DNA of 64,000 bases from Aphidius gifuensis (lineage: Eukaryota > Arthropoda > Insecta > Hymenoptera > Braconidae). The notes beneath the pieces are model-generated. The model worked only from the letters and a program-made list of their open reading frames with translations, did no database searches and was not told the origin of the DNA. Made by a program: the position numbers and the translations under genes. Shown one piece after another: positions 12,601-26,200 of the stretch. Location: NCBI RefSeq assembly GCF_014905175.1, contig NC_057791.1:1364001-1428000 (forward strand). Direction: 5' to 3'. How positions within the stretch are numbered: the stretch's first letter is position 1; each line of letters begins with the position of its first letter.

Positions 12601-15600
12601 TAACGCGATTTAAATCAAACAAAAAGTAAATTTTGCAATGTATACAATTTATCATTTTTTAAATAATTTTTCAAGCATATATTTATGCACTTATTTTTGT
12701 TACTTAAATTTCGATATTACTTTGACATGTTGAAGACTAATAAATTATATTTAGAATAAAGCTTTTAAAATCAATGAAATAATATTTATTGAACAAAAAA
12801 AAAATTAATAATTATTAACATGTTCTACTGGGGCACACCCAATCTTAATAATAATATATAAATTGTTTATTAAATATTTTTTTTTTATCATTAAGATATG
12901 TGTAATGATAATTTTTTTCTATATTCATGTATATAACACACACCCTCATTTTTTAAAAAACTTTTTGCTAAAAAAAAATCCCACGATTTTAAATCTCTGC
13001 GTTACTATTTGTATGAAAAAAAAAAATTAAATTGTTTTTTAAATTATTAACAATAATAAGAGAAAATTGTCTCCAGAAAAATAAAATTAATTCATCATTC
13101 AACATGTCAAAGTTTGAATGAAAAAAGATATTAATGATATATTATAAAATGATCGATTTTAATTTTATTTATTGTTTATTTAAAAAATTACGAAATAAAA
13201 AATTAAAATTTATAACGTTTCATGTGAACAATGTAAATTATTCCCTTCTAATATTCTCGGTCAAGCATTGAAAACTAAATCCCACACATTATATTTATTA
13301 ATAATAAAAAAAATAATAATTATAATAGGTGTGTGGGAAATAGATCAAGAATAAATTGTTTCTTTATATTATTTTATTTTTTTAAAATTGATTTATTTTA
13401 CATTTATAAATACGAGAATTGTAGTAATTTAAAAAATCTATTCTTCATTAAAAAATACACCAAGAGCTAGAATAAACTCTTTAAAAAACTTGTCAATAAA
13501 ATAATAAGAAACATTATATATATACCAATTATTATTTTTTTAAAAAACTTGTAGACAAATTAGAGTATAAAATATCCATTTAAAATTCATGAAAAATATA
13601 AAAAAGAATATTTTTTTAATCAACAAAAGAAAAATAAATATAAAAAGTCAAATATAATATATGAGATTTTATAAATGTAAGTACTGTAATATTTGAAAAA
13701 TTATGATTCTCATTAGGCTCACGACGGGGGTTTTTTTATGTCATTAATAATATCTGTAGATATCAAGTTAAAAAAAAAAAAAAAACACAATAATATAAAT
13801 AAAAATATCAAAATATATTTGTATGATTATTTTATCAATAATATTTTTTATAAAATATATATTAAATTCATATCCCTGGAGGGTTTAATAAAAGTTACAC
13901 AATAAAATATAAATATATCATTGCTGGACACTATCGATCACAATAAAAATTTTTTTACGTAAGTCTCTCGTCAGTGATTTCTTTTTTTTTTTTTTTTTTT
14001 GCATCAACTTCCCAGCTGTCTTTTTAACTCTCTTTCTCTTTTATTTATTTATTTTTATCCCCACCTTTAATTTATTTATTTGCAACTGAAAATATTTTAT
14101 ATATTTTGCAATCAATTATTTTTTTTTTTTTTTCATTACTTATTATTTTTTAACTAATAATTTTAAAAAAATATATAAAGTTTTTTTTTAGTCCAATTTT
14201 TTTTTCAATTTTTTTTTCTTCAACTTTCGATATTTATATATTGCGAAAAAAACGAGTGACATTTTTTTTTTTTTACTTGATATTATTGAACCGATTCAAG
14301 ACTGGCTATACGAGTATCTGTTAAATTTTTTTTTCAATATTTTTTTATTATTTTTTAACTAATATTACGCTATTCTTGCAAAATAAAAAAAAAAATATAA
14401 ATTATACATTTTAACTTGTTGTAAAATTGGTTGAAAAAAAATTTATTATAATTTTTTTTTTTTTTGCATGATTTGTTATCTGATAATATAAACAAGAATT
14501 TGAATTTTAAAAAAATATTTTTTTTTTTTATTCTATTACTTCCGGTGTATATATCTTGTTGATATATGCATAAATTTGTGCACTTTCTTTAAACAACAAT
14601 ATACGAATTGTTTTCGGTCTAATTGTTGGACTGAATTTTTTTTTTTTTAAATAAATTATCAAATTTTGTTTTAAAAAGAAACTTTAAAGATATAATCACA
14701 CCTTGCCTTGTTCAAAATAATTTTTAAAACACAACTAATATACTTGGTAAAATATTTGGTTCAATGTGATATGCAAATTTAATAATGAAATATTAAAATA
14801 ACCTTGATTGAAGGTGAAAAAACAAGTTACAAGATTTCAACTAAAATGAAAGATTGTTTTTCTTTCAAGACATATCCCATTGAATGTTTTTTTTTAAATA
14901 TATATTTAAACGATAATTCAAACTCAATAATAAAAAGAATGAATTTATGAAATGTATATATTAATAATACGATAAATAATATTAGCCTGGAGAACACAAA
15001 AATAATATTCAATACAAATTATTGTTACGATTGAGATTTCGATTCACTTTCAATTTTGTGGTGTTTTCTGGTTTTACTATAGAGGCCGAGGCCCATAGAA
15101 AGTCCGAACAGTTAATGTATATTATAAACTTTTATAACTGCATTGTCGTTAACACTTTATTTTTTTATTTTTTATATTTCATAAAAAAAAAAAAAAAAAG
15201 ATGATTAAATAATTCTTCATAAATTACAATAAGATTTTTCTTAAAAATAATTTATTATTGTTTTTTTTTTTATATTATTTTAAAAGGGTAACTCGTTTTT
15301 TTTTTAATAAATTTACTTCACATTTTATTTACCAAAGAATATTATTTTTTTTCTCATTAAAAAATGTATTTTTTTTTTTACTATCAACGTTAAATAAATT
15401 CATCAATATTTATTGAATTTTTTTTTTTTTTGCATTTTCCCTTGTGTAAAGACTTGTTCTTCATGTTGAAAAAAAAATTAATAATTTAAAATTGCAATTA
15501 TTGATTTATTAGAAAATTATAATTTTTTTTTATTTACAAATTTTTTTTATTTTATCAAACTGAGATAATGAGACAATTTATTTTGTTAGCTGTATATTAA

Positions 15601-18600
15601 AATAGAGCAAATACATAGACGCACGTAATATCCTTCCGGAGTGGGACAGGTAAAAGGAAATTAAAATATTGCTGTATATAAAAATAAAAAAAAATATGAC
15701 CGCGTCAAGTAGGTATATGAGATTGTGATTATAATTCACTTTCAATTCAGATATTTTTCAAAGACAGGTATAAATTTAAACTGCACATATGGTATATATA
15801 TTTTTATATTGCTCTAGAAAGTACACACTATAAATAACCACATAATTTTATAATCATTAATGTTTTTATAAATAAAAACCATATCATCAAATTTTATACA
15901 ATCCATTTTCTTTAAATTTTTAAAATATATTAATTTTTCATTTGTAAATGCTTCAATGAAAAATATAAATCAAAATAATAAAAATAAATTATCTCAATGT
16001 TAAAACTATACATAAAAGAAAATAAAAAAAATTAAATTTTATAAATCCTTGAAAAGCTTAATATTGCAAAATATAAAATTACAACTTGACGACATAATAT
16101 TTTTTTTTTTTTTATATCATTTAAATTTTATAGTTGAATAATTTTTTTTATTTTTTTTTATATGAAAATTAGATCTGCGTGTGTGAAAATTTTTTCCTTT
16201 AATTTTATTTGTATAATATAATAAAAATTATTTGTATCGTTAATATATACTCTTTGTTTAAAAAATTTATCTTTGTATAAATGTATATATATTGTAAAAT
16301 AAAAAGTGTGAGTATATATAATAGTTGATTATTTATCCTCGGTACACTTTTGTTCATAGCTCTTACTACCATTTTTAGTGCAACATGACGTTTTATAAAA
16401 ATTGACGTAATTCAACCTTTCTTGTGAGAAAATAAAATTGCAACCACGCATACAACCATCAATATATAAATAAAAAAAATAATTGTTAATATTATTAACA
16501 TTAAGTTTAATTTATATTTAATTTATATAAATAATTATAAAATGTCTAATTTGTTCTTGACCTTTTAATAATATTGCAACTATGTTTAAAAAAATTTTCC
16601 ATTTTCTATATAAACAATTAAATAAAATAATAAAATATAAATATTAAATTTATATTCATTTATTTTATAAATTAAATATCATCTTAAATATCTAAAATTT
16701 AAAACGATAAAAAAATTATTTAAATGACAAAATTAAAATATATATTCTAATTTTTTTTTGTATTAATTTCGAAAGAGAAAGCAATTGATAAAAAAAAAAT
16801 AATTCTGGAGAATTTAATTATGATTATGTCCTTGAAAAAATTGACACTGATATTGATGTCGAGGGAGGAGATCCTTGGACTCCCGGATTTAACTAAAGAG
16901 AATGAATTAAATCCGGGTTCAAGTGAAAGAAAGTGAATGTGTACAATCGACCTTTTGAAGGACGAAATTTTTTCATTTTTTTTTTAATCTTATTTTTGTA
17001 CAAGTTTGGTGGAAAGTTTTGGCCGACAAATTAAAAACAACAAGTGGGAGTATATAAAGAAATAAAAAAAATACATTTTTTATAGCTCTAAAAAAATTTC
17101 AGATAAGAGGGATTTTTTATAAAGGTCAGAAGACTCTGGCTATGATTTTCTTATTTTTTTTTTTTTAATAATGTCAATGGCATTTGATTATTATTTTTAT
17201 CAAATTCCACTGCGACATTTAATAAAAAAAAAAACTACATTTGAAAATTTAACTAAATTATAATATTTTTGGAATTTTTTAACAAATAAAACCGGTGTAA
17301 CTACTTTGGCAATAATCTTTTTTATATATAAATATTTTCATTGACCAGTGTTTTACAGTGAAAGGTTTATTTAACTACAATTTGTATAAAAAATAAAAAA
17401 ATAAACAGGGCAATAAAGATTGAAATAGTTATTACAGATTGTTAAGAAAAAAAAAAAAAAAGATTAAATTAAATCACTTTAAGACACAGTGATTTTTCAC
17501 TTTTACTTGTTGTAATAAAATATTGAAAAATAGGTAATAAATGTAAGTCCATAAATATTAATGAATTTTTTTTTGGATATATTAAAATATTTTAAACAAA
17601 AGTAAGTTGATAAAATAGAGTATAAAAAAAGAAAATATAAACAAGTACTTATAGATAAATTATTCTGTATGAAAATAATAAAAAAAAAAACTAGAAAATA
17701 ATTTGATTAGCTTGTAATAAAATATTAAAATATCATAGGACAATTATTAATGATAGATATTATTTTTAAATTAAATTATAAGAGGACCACTCAGAATACC
17801 CAACTTTCCAGGCCTCCTACACAAAATGCAAGAGGTGAACGATCATCGATGACTTGAGAGACCAACAAGAAATTGGTTCCTCAAGTCTTCCTCACGCTCA
17901 GGAAAGAGGGTTATACCTCTTCATCATGGCTGCATCAACTCAACTGTTAAGTAGAGAGAATGTGAAGATATACTACAGAAATGATCCTGTGAAGTATGAT
18001 CTTAACTAAACCCTCGCTTCTCTAAAATCTTTAAATATTTAAAATTACAAATAACAAGTAAAAAAAATTTACGACTTTTAACACCTAGTGGCTAAAAATT
18101 AAACTATACTTCTAATCTTTAAAATAGAAAATCTAACTTGAAAAAAAAATAATAAGCAGCTTAGTTCAAAAGATAATTTATAATATTTTAAATGACATTA
18201 ACATATTATTAATATTTAAATTATCCACAAAAAAAAAAAAACATTAAATCAACACTGTTTATTGAAAAGAAAAAAAAAAAATTATAATTACATGATTGTT
18301 GTAATGAAAAATAAATAAACACCATTTTAAACTCTCGTCAATTGTGAAATTGATCTTTCATCAAGTGAAAATTTTTCTATAATGACGTAATAGGCCACAT
18401 GCCAATATTTAATAATAATATTTTAAAAAATTTTTTAAAATAAATTTTTTATATTTTCATGAATACGTTATATTGTGAGAATATTTAGAAAAAAAAAATT
18501 AAAATAAATATAGTACAATGAGAATGTGAAAAAAAAACAAAAAAAAATTTTGTAATAATTTATAAAATCTCATGATTGAACGATGCATACTAATTACCAA

Positions 18601-21600
18601 TTGCGCATCGACAGAGAACATCTGACCTGATGTGCTGAAAAATTACGAGGTGAGTTAACGTAATCGGCTAGTTTAAATGTATATGAACTTTTCACCGAGA
18701 ACACTATAGAGCTAGTAAACTGCATTTATTATTTATACACAAGATTTCTTAATAACTGTTTAATACAATTTCCTATTTTTTTTTTTTTTTACCTTTTCTT
18801 TAAAAACGATCTAGACTACTAGTTAACCCGGAAATAAATATAAAGTATTGCGCAAACTCTACTCGGAAGTATTATCAAACTAAAAAAAAAAAAAAATTAA
18901 TCATTTTTTATCTAAATCAATTATCAATTAAATTTTGATTAGAATTTTGAAAAATAAATAAAAAATATAAATTAATTTATTCAATATATAAATTGTTAAA
19001 TTTAAAACCAACTATATTTTATTTATAATAATACGTCATTGAATAAAATTTTAAATTAACCACGTTATAAATAAATATAAATTATTTAAAAATCATAATA
19101 TCTAATTTTGCAAGTACATGTACATCATTTTATATACAAATTACATCAGCACACATTATTAAAATTATAAAATTAAAAATAAATAATTCATCTTGTTATA
19201 CCTCCATCAAATAAATTCATTATAATTTAATTTTGATATTTTAATTGTAATAAAAATAATAATTTATTATTTTCCGTGAATATATCTTTCAAAAAAAAAA
19301 AAATACCAGCTTTATTAAATTTATATACACATGCATTTTATTATTTTTTATTTTTTTTTCAATCCTGAATTCCTATTAACTCGATAGACACTTAGCAATA
19401 TGCAGACAGAAAATTAACATATATATATACCTATCAGAACTTTATTATAACCGCGAAAGTACTTATTTAAAAAGACATTTAATATTGCTCATTTGATAAA
19501 TGACAAATAACAATTATGCTAATATATAAAACAAGTTGTATATATATTTTATTTTCATTAATTTATATGTATTAAAAATATAATTGTCATTATTAGCTCA
19601 ATAATAATATTAAATAATAGATATATACAAGTGTTAAGTTGTTTTTTTTTTGTGCAGAAGCTTATTGCAAAATAACTTGTGTAAAAAAAAATATATACAT
19701 ATAAATATTTATGATGAACGCATATTGAAAAAATAAATTTATATAAAAAACTTGTGGTTAAATGTCATGATCTACGAATATTATAATAATAATTATTGTT
19801 ATTTTTAATAGAAAAAATAGATAAACAAGAAATTACAACGGTATATTACAAGATGACAAGAAAATATTATATATGAAAAATCAGTTTAATTTTTTATTTG
19901 AATTTTCCAACTGGGATTAAATTTATATACTAGTTGTATATGTGGGTGTTGAAGGTAAATTGTATGTTTAAAAAATAAATATAAGGGAATAATTTTATTT
20001 TAGCCAAATCAACTTAACAACATGTAAACTTGCTTTGAATAGAAACATGAACGATCGTATTTTATCATCAATGATACAGCATAAATGCAAAAGGTATATT
20101 ATTATCTACAATACACTGCAAGTACAACTAGAATATTATTTTTTATTTTAAATTTTATCTATGAAAAAAAAAAAAAAATGATAAATATATATTTTTAATT
20201 TTTAAAATTCAAAGTTTTATATATTTAAATAAAATATTATAATTTATACGTCTAGACAAATTTTTATTAAAAAAAAAAAAAAGTTATTATATTGTTTTGT
20301 TATTATATATTTATTTAAGCTTGACATTTTATAAATTTTTATTTATTTAAACAATGAAACCTTGAAGCAATTGGATATATCAATAATTGTCGTTTTAAAA
20401 TGACATATTGGAATGCAAATATATAGCAATGTTGTTATAGACATTTGTGATGAATTATGTTGCTCCTTGTGAATGCAAACAATGCAACAATTAAAAAAAA
20501 AAAAAAAAATAGAAAAAAAGCATGTTGAAAGCAGTCCTTGATGATAATATACACAAGTGACTTTAAAGGACTTCAACTTGTATAAAGGTTTGTTATACAA
20601 TCAAGCTTTAAAATCTTGCAATTGTAAATATAAAAAATAAATATAAAAACAAGATATTGTCAATGACAAAAGGGACAAAATAGATTAAAAAAAAAAATTG
20701 ATTATAAATTTTGCATAGACATATGGTAGTTTTATTTTGTCTTGTTTATACTGCGTGAATGTTGTTTTTTAAATTTTTTTTAAAAATATAAAAGCAGGTA
20801 TGTACATATACAAATTGACAAGATAAACTTTTGATAAAACCCTTGAAAATTATTTTCATATATATACAACATGTTAAAACATGTGAATTTTAATGATATA
20901 ACATTTATTTTATAGAATTTCATTATAATAGCAGTAAATTATTATTTATACATGTGGATTTATTTTATGGGGCATTTGATGCTTGTTAAAGATACACGAT
21001 TGGAACAAAACTATCAAATATAATTGTAAAAAAAAAAAAGCAGCGAATATTATTTATATATTTTAAATGTCTATATAAAAGTTGTTGAAGAACACATACT
21101 TGTTTATAATATTTCTCACAAATGGTGAAACTTTGCGGAAGGATAATGACAAGGTAAAAATGGAATTGTTTTCTTTCCATCATAAAAGGAATTTAAATTC
21201 CATTTCTTTCATTTCAGTGTTATAAATATTACCATTTTTTTTTTTTTAATTATTATTTTGTGATTATTTATATACCAAGGTCTATATATAAATATATATT
21301 ATATTTCAAGAATTATATATATTTTTATATGTACTCGTTGTTGTATTTTAAAAATAAAAAAAAAAAAATTATATTTAAAAATTTTTAAACAGTTAAAATA
21401 AAATAAGAAATATATAACACGTAATTTTTTTTATCAAATGAATAATGATAAATAATATAAATTACATTACAGAGTGTTGTTAGTTTATTTTTTTTCTGAA
21501 TGAATAAAATAATTGTAAGATCATGAAAATAACACCCACATATTATACAAAACAGTAAATAGAATCTCGTTGATATTTTATATGATTTTTTTAATCTAAA

Positions 21601-23262
21601 ATATTACAAATAAAAATTAAAAAAAAAAAAAAAAGAGTATTATTTAAAAAAAAAAAGAATAACAATACAATTGAAATATAAATATTATAAAATTTGTATT
21701 GAAAAATAAAAAGATAAGTTGGTAAAATGCAAAAATCCATTTAAATTTTGATGCGGTAATTACATTAAGTGCGATTATTTCGTAAATAAAAAAATTAGTT
21801 GTTTATTTAAAGTATTAAAATTTCTCCATAGTATATATTATAATAATTTAAAATGGGAAGTAAAAAAAAAAAAAAATGTAGGTAACAAAGTAAATGAGCT
21901 GCATTAAGTAGATGAATTTGACGTATATAACGAGTGTTAAATAATTGCAAAATATATTTCCAAGACTTTCTGGCTGTTACATATAATATATACATAGGAA
22001 CAATTGGAAGAAGCAAAATGTTCTTTCTTATTTTTATATTATTATAAAATTGTTTTTTTTTTTTTTTTCTTTACGTATATATTATTTCACCCTGTAGTCT
22101 TATGCAGTCACTTTTTTTTATTGTCTCACGATTCAATCTCATCCCAAGTTAAACAATAAAAATAAAAACATTTTTTTTTTTTTTTTTTCTATTTTAGATG
22201 TAATTATTATAATGCTGAGATACTTGTTACGCTTGAATTAAAATATAAAAAAATATAAAATTTGCATTATTATTTTTTTTTTTTCTCGTTGAAAATTTTA
22301 TATGAAAGTGTGTTTGATAATAATTAATTATAAATTGTAATTATGACCTTTTAATTTTATAATAAATTTACGTAAAATAATTTAATTTAATATATTTTTA
22401 AAAAATTCATTTTATAAATATGACAAATATTATTTTTTTTATTTATTCAAGTATTTTAAATCCAACAATAATTTTCGTTTCAAAAAAAAAAAAACAAATT
22501 AATTATTTCTAATTAAAAAGAAAAATTAGTCTTTTAAAATATATTCAAATTTGATATTTCGTTTGTTTTGTTTGTTAATAAATAAAATTTTAATTACCAT
22601 TGTAAAAAAGTGAGAGTTAACAATGAGGAAGCAAAAAAAAAAGATCACGATAAACTAAAAATCAAAGAAGAGAGTGAAAAAATAAATAAAAAAAAAAAAA
22701 TAAACCCTGCGGTCAACCCTCAAGCTCACCCTTTAAGATAAATAATAATTAATTTAATTTCCACACTTGATACCGGTTATCCAACTCGCATACTCTGCGA
22801 TTACGTAAATTGACATTTTCACCAGTCTCTTTACAGCATAAAAAAAAAAATTATTTTTTTGTCACCCCTTTAGCAATACAGATGTATATTTAACTACATT
22901 GTATATATATTTATTAAAAATAATTAAAATAATAATAATAAATAAATAAGTAAACAAAAAAAAAAAATATAAATGCGATTAAGTTAAAAAATAAATGGTA
23001 CATCATTAAATTATTTTCCAAATGCATTAACGCACAATTATTTATGCAACAAACAATTTGAAACATTTAATAAACCATTTATGTTTTTTTTTAAAAGAAA
23101 AAAATATCTATCTATGTATTAATCCTTAAAAAGATTTAAAAATAAATAGATATAAATAATTAAATAATAATGTCAAGGATAAAAAAAAAAAAAAATTCAT
23201 ATTAACTCACCCACTCGGGAGAAAACCGCCAGTATCATCAACAAATTGCCAACAAGTAGCAT
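651..23262 (-). CDS. CPAP1-like cuticular chitin-binding protein, 5' part (3' end beyond left edge)
   Basis: Three coding exons on the minus strand: 23262-23211 (ATG plus signal peptide MLLVGNLLMILAVFSRV), 2669-2495 and 749-651, with donors gtgagt, gtaaga and gtaaga. Phases (1, then 2, then 2) agree across all joins. Exons 2 and 3 together encode one type-2 chitin-binding (peritrophin-A) domain: it begins FECPEEFGYYSHPRDC, continues CTQYYVCVFGGALLESC, and the next exon gives SHELQTCDWPRNVGC. This supplies the six-cysteine pattern and the aromatic residues expected for chitin binding. A Gly/Asp-rich linker follows and the gene runs off the left edge. One ChtBD2 near the N-terminus after a signal peptide fits the CPAP1 class of insect cuticular proteins, secreted into cuticle or tracheal lining. 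A single-domain chitin deacetylase or a longer mucin-like protein cannot be excluded. The first intron is about 20.5 kb and holds two opposite-strand genes. Confidence 0.8.
1091..1130. repeat. 11-bp perfect inverted repeat (hairpin)
   Basis: TATCAATTGCG at 1091-1101 is the exact reverse complement of CGCAATTGATA at 1120-1130, with an 18-nt spacer of higher GC content. It lies in an intron. Function unknown. Confidence 0.6.
1661..1729. repeat. Two adjacent hairpins
   Basis: The first hairpin (about 1661-1697) pairs CACCAGGT with ACCTGGGTG (one bulge) and the inner CGTGA with TCACG around a 7-nt loop. The second (1705-1729) pairs TTGACTTTT with AAAAGTCAA around ACCACCA. Both are intronic. They could be a structured element or the ends of a small mobile-element relic. 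Confidence 0.55.
2670..8222. other. Intron 1 of the CPAP1-like gene, left part
   Basis: About 5.5 kb of very AT-rich intron with long A/T homopolymers. The only compositional exception is a CpG-containing stretch around 2865-2998. No exon or RNA gene is recognised. Confidence 0.6.
8223..9847 (+). CDS. Secreted cysteine-patterned protein of unknown family, copy A (nested gene)
   Basis: Five exons: 8223-8273, 8354-8653, 8728-9006, 9092-9394 and 9461-9847 (TAG). Every intron is phase 0 and 74-85 nt long, with consensus borders, giving about 439 aa. Exon 1 is a 17-residue signal peptide (MNITIVLMALLIYLTRQ). I do not recognise the family. The mature protein is rich in Asn, Lys and Ile and has two repeats: exons 2+3 and exons 4+5. 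Each repeat carries a Cys about 21 residues before a second Cys near the exon end, then a C-x12/13-C pair, a mid-exon Cys and a final Cys-Ile. It sits within the first intron of the CPAP1-like gene on the opposite strand, 0.5 kb upstream of a paralogue with the same exon plan. Start chosen because the ATG opens the only signal-peptide exon that joins in frame. An extracellular helical protein is likely; role unknown. Confidence 0.8.
9848..10394. other. Spacer between the two nested genes
   Basis: AT-rich spacer that should hold the 3' end of copy A and the promoter of copy B. An AATAAA-like motif follows copy A near 10003. No ORF. Confidence 0.5.
10395..11971 (+). CDS. Secreted cysteine-patterned protein of unknown family, copy B (nested gene)
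   Basis: Five exons: 10395-10448, 10511-10798, 10883-11140, 11197-11493 and 11576-11971 (TAA). All introns are phase 0, and the product is about 430 aa. The signal peptide is MIFVNTLIFLLINLNHHQ. The exon plan and cysteine spacing match copy A: exon 2 ends with a Cys and then F-I-N, exon 3 has C-x12-C (ending ILEC), exon 4 has NALNQSKQC (NALNQSRDC in copy A), and exon 5 has C-x12-C with CFDW (also in copy A). Sequence identity outside these positions is low, so the duplication is old or the genes evolve fast. Both copies remain open throughout, which argues for selection on the protein. Family and role unknown; secretion is inferred from the leader. Confidence 0.8.
16882..16917. repeat. 11-bp perfect inverted repeat (hairpin)
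   Basis: CCCGGATTTAA at 16882-16892 pairs exactly with TTAAATCCGGG at 16907-16917 across a 14-nt loop. The GC-rich stem base is out of character for the surrounding intron. Confidence 0.6.
17781..18012 (+). other. GC-richer island with a 56-codon open frame
   Basis: This stretch is visibly less AT-rich than the flanking intron. A plus-strand frame is open from 17839 to the TAA at 18007, with mixed codon use and an internal ATG (MAASTQLLSRENVKIYY...). It has no start upstream of a stop and no clear splice sites. It may be a retrocopy, a transposable-element fragment or a chance frame. I do not recognise the sequence. Confidence 0.3.
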
Positions 23263-26200
23263 CTTGTATTATTTATTTTTTTTTTTTTCAAATATCTTCA
23301 CACACTTTTGATAATATATCACAATGAATATTAATATTTTATTAATTAAATTTACAATTTTCTTATTAAATTAATAAATATTAATTTTTTTTTATAAAAA
23401 AAGTATTTTTACGACCGAAATTTTACTTTTTTATTTGTAAAATAAAATAACGTCACTCTTGAAATGTAAACATTGAAGAAGCACGCGTGCAGTAAACAGG
23501 TGAAACTTTAATCACGAGCCGTTTCTATCAAGAGTAAAAAAAAAAAAATCATATATATATTCACACAAAAAAGATAAAAAAATTTTCTTTTCGACTCAAC
23601 CGAACGATAAAAAAAAAAAAAAAAAAAAGAAAATTTATATATTAATATTCACTTAATATAAAAACACTTTCAGTGTGATTTTTAAAAAAAAATTCAAATA
23701 AATACTGTAACTGCAGTTGATGATGATGAGCGCGAAACGATTTAAATTTAAAAATTGAAATCAAGAGTGATCGCGATAAACCGTACATACACTTTAAAAA
23801 AAAAAAAACAATATAAAAATAATTAAAATAAATTAGCTGAATAATATTGTTCAATAAAAAATTATTCAATTAAAAAAAAAAAAATTATATTTTGGCCAAA
23901 CTCAATGCGTGGAGTGCGCCATTGACGATTTAACAAAAAAAAAAAAAAAACATATGTTTCGGTCACGACGAGAGAAAGGTGACTGAATACGTTCAAGTCA
24001 TGCTCAATACCTTTGCTGGTCTTCTTGGCATAGTCACCTTTCTAGCGTTTTTAAAAAAAAAAAACGTCTTACAAAGAAGGGAGTTGTTACAAGTATCATG
24101 TTGGGGGATATATATATATAATTTAGTGTTAATTTAAAAATTCAATGTGTATATATTTTGTATTTAAATTTCCCCTCTATTAATTGCCCCACCTTTACAA
24201 CTTGATTCACCACCACCATCAACATCATCAACATCATCAACATTAGAATCATTAGAAAAATTTTTCCCCCGTATTTTAAAAAAACCTCCTACTGCACCTC
24301 TTACTTTACCCAACGCACTTGAAATGACTACACAGTTGCATATTTAAAAATTTTTTTTCAACATATTTTGCAATTTTTATTTTTTTTTTTTCTTTTACCT
24401 TCAAACAATCACTGGACCTTGGTGATTGTGGACCAACCCTCTTTGTCTCAATGTCGTGAAATATTTATTTAACACACAAAAAAGAAAAAAAAAATTTTTC
24501 TCATTTTATTATACAAAATGTATATTGAAAGTATTTTTATCATGTTTGTTTTTTTTTTTTTTTTGAATATTTTAGAATGTTATTTAATTAATCAATTTAA
24601 AATTTAATTTTTTTATTTCTTCAAGTGATAAATTAATTTTTTTTATGCCTGATTAAAACGCGATTATATTTTTTCAAATAAATTTTAAAAAAATTTTTAA
24701 TAACGAAAGAAAGTGTTGGTAGTGTGTATAGAAAGAATTTGATAAATTAAATTTTTTGATATTCATAAATGACATTTTAATTCATCATTTTTTTTCTCCT
24801 TTTTTTTTTTTTTCTTGAATGAATTAATAAAATAACGCTTCCGTGATGAATTTAAAAAAATATAACAAATGAAAGTATGAGAAAAAGAAATAAATAAAAA
24901 AATTCAAGTGAATACACATTACTTAGATTTATACTCGTGAAACTTTTTTTTTTTTTTAAATTTTTTTTAAATTTTGAGTTTTCAATTGTGACAATGAAAG
25001 TTATTAAATTTTAGAAAGTTCATTTCAATAGATAAATTAGGCTTTTTTAGTTATTTTTTAATTTTCATTATTTTTAGTTTAATTTTGGTGGTCTATTTGA
25101 TCAATCAATTTAAATCGATAAAATGATCTGTTATTGAAAATAAAAGGTCAAGGTTTTTGATCAAGGAATTCAACGTTATAAATACCTCAATAAATCGATC
25201 CATATATTAATTCAAAAATAATTTGTAATTTTTTTTCTAAATCGTAAAACAAATATTGTGAAAAAAAAAAAAAAACTATATTGATTATATAAAATATTTG
25301 AATTAATTAATTCTAAATTTGTTTTCTTGTATTTTTTTTTTCGATGTCAAGTACATTATCGAGACTCAATTAAAAATAGTATAACTTTCATTTTAAAAGT
25401 TGACATTAATCGTTCAAAATTGAATAACAATTTGTGTGTATTTTAAAAGATCAACAATTTATATAAAATAATTAACCCTGAACACTAATCTCACAGTGAA
25501 TATAGAATATCTATTCCGCAATTTTAATATTCCGGGGTGCGGCTATATATAGATATATATTAAAAAGTATAATTAAAAAAAATAAAATAAAATAAACATA
25601 TATAAACAAAAGTAAACGCGTCAGATTTGTTAATAATAATTCAAAGTGTTTTAATCACATACTGCCTACTGTCTAAACCTATTTTTAATTTAACATATAT
25701 GCACGCGATATATATTCTTCAAGCATTTTATCTTGCACAATTTATATCAAACAAAAAAATTAAAAAGCACAATTAATTTACCGAATAATTCTTTGTTATT
25801 TAATTTTTCCATGTCGAAAATATTCACAGATATTAATTTAAATTAATATTAAATTAAATTAATATTTATTTTAATTACTAATAAATATTAAAACTTTAAT
25901 AAAAATTTTCTTTTTATAAATTTTCATCTATTGGAATTTTAAAAAAATGAATTTATAAAAAACATAAATTAATGTTAAATGTAATCATGAAGATTCCTTA
26001 AAAAGATTCATTTCCCATTGTTTTAAAAATAAAAAAAATTTTTTTTTTTTATTTATGCAAACCGGATATAACAATAGATCAAAAACAAAAAAACAAAAAT
26101 TCTATAAATACCTTGAAGATTAATTAATACAACAACGATAACAACAATGCTTTGTTGCAAATAAAAAAAAAGATGAAATATTGTTTGTGGAAAAATTATT

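Larger units (their letters stand above)
11972..23210. other. Intron 1 of the CPAP1-like gene, right part
   Basis: About 11 kb of AT-rich intron on the minus strand. It holds an 11-bp hairpin (16882-16917), a GC-richer coding-like island (17781-18012) and a second less AT-rich stretch (about 18595-18860). The other short ORFs are chance open frames across homopolymers. No RNA gene is recognised. Confidence 0.55.

Noticed and set aside
15022..15204. Plus-strand 60-codon ORF starting MLRLRFRF
   Set aside because: Ends in a poly-A run; no splice or family evidence.
20343..22016. Minus-strand ORFs of 65-85 codons
   Set aside because: Phe/Tyr/Ile-rich translations crossing T homopolymers; no splice context, no domain, no ATG context.
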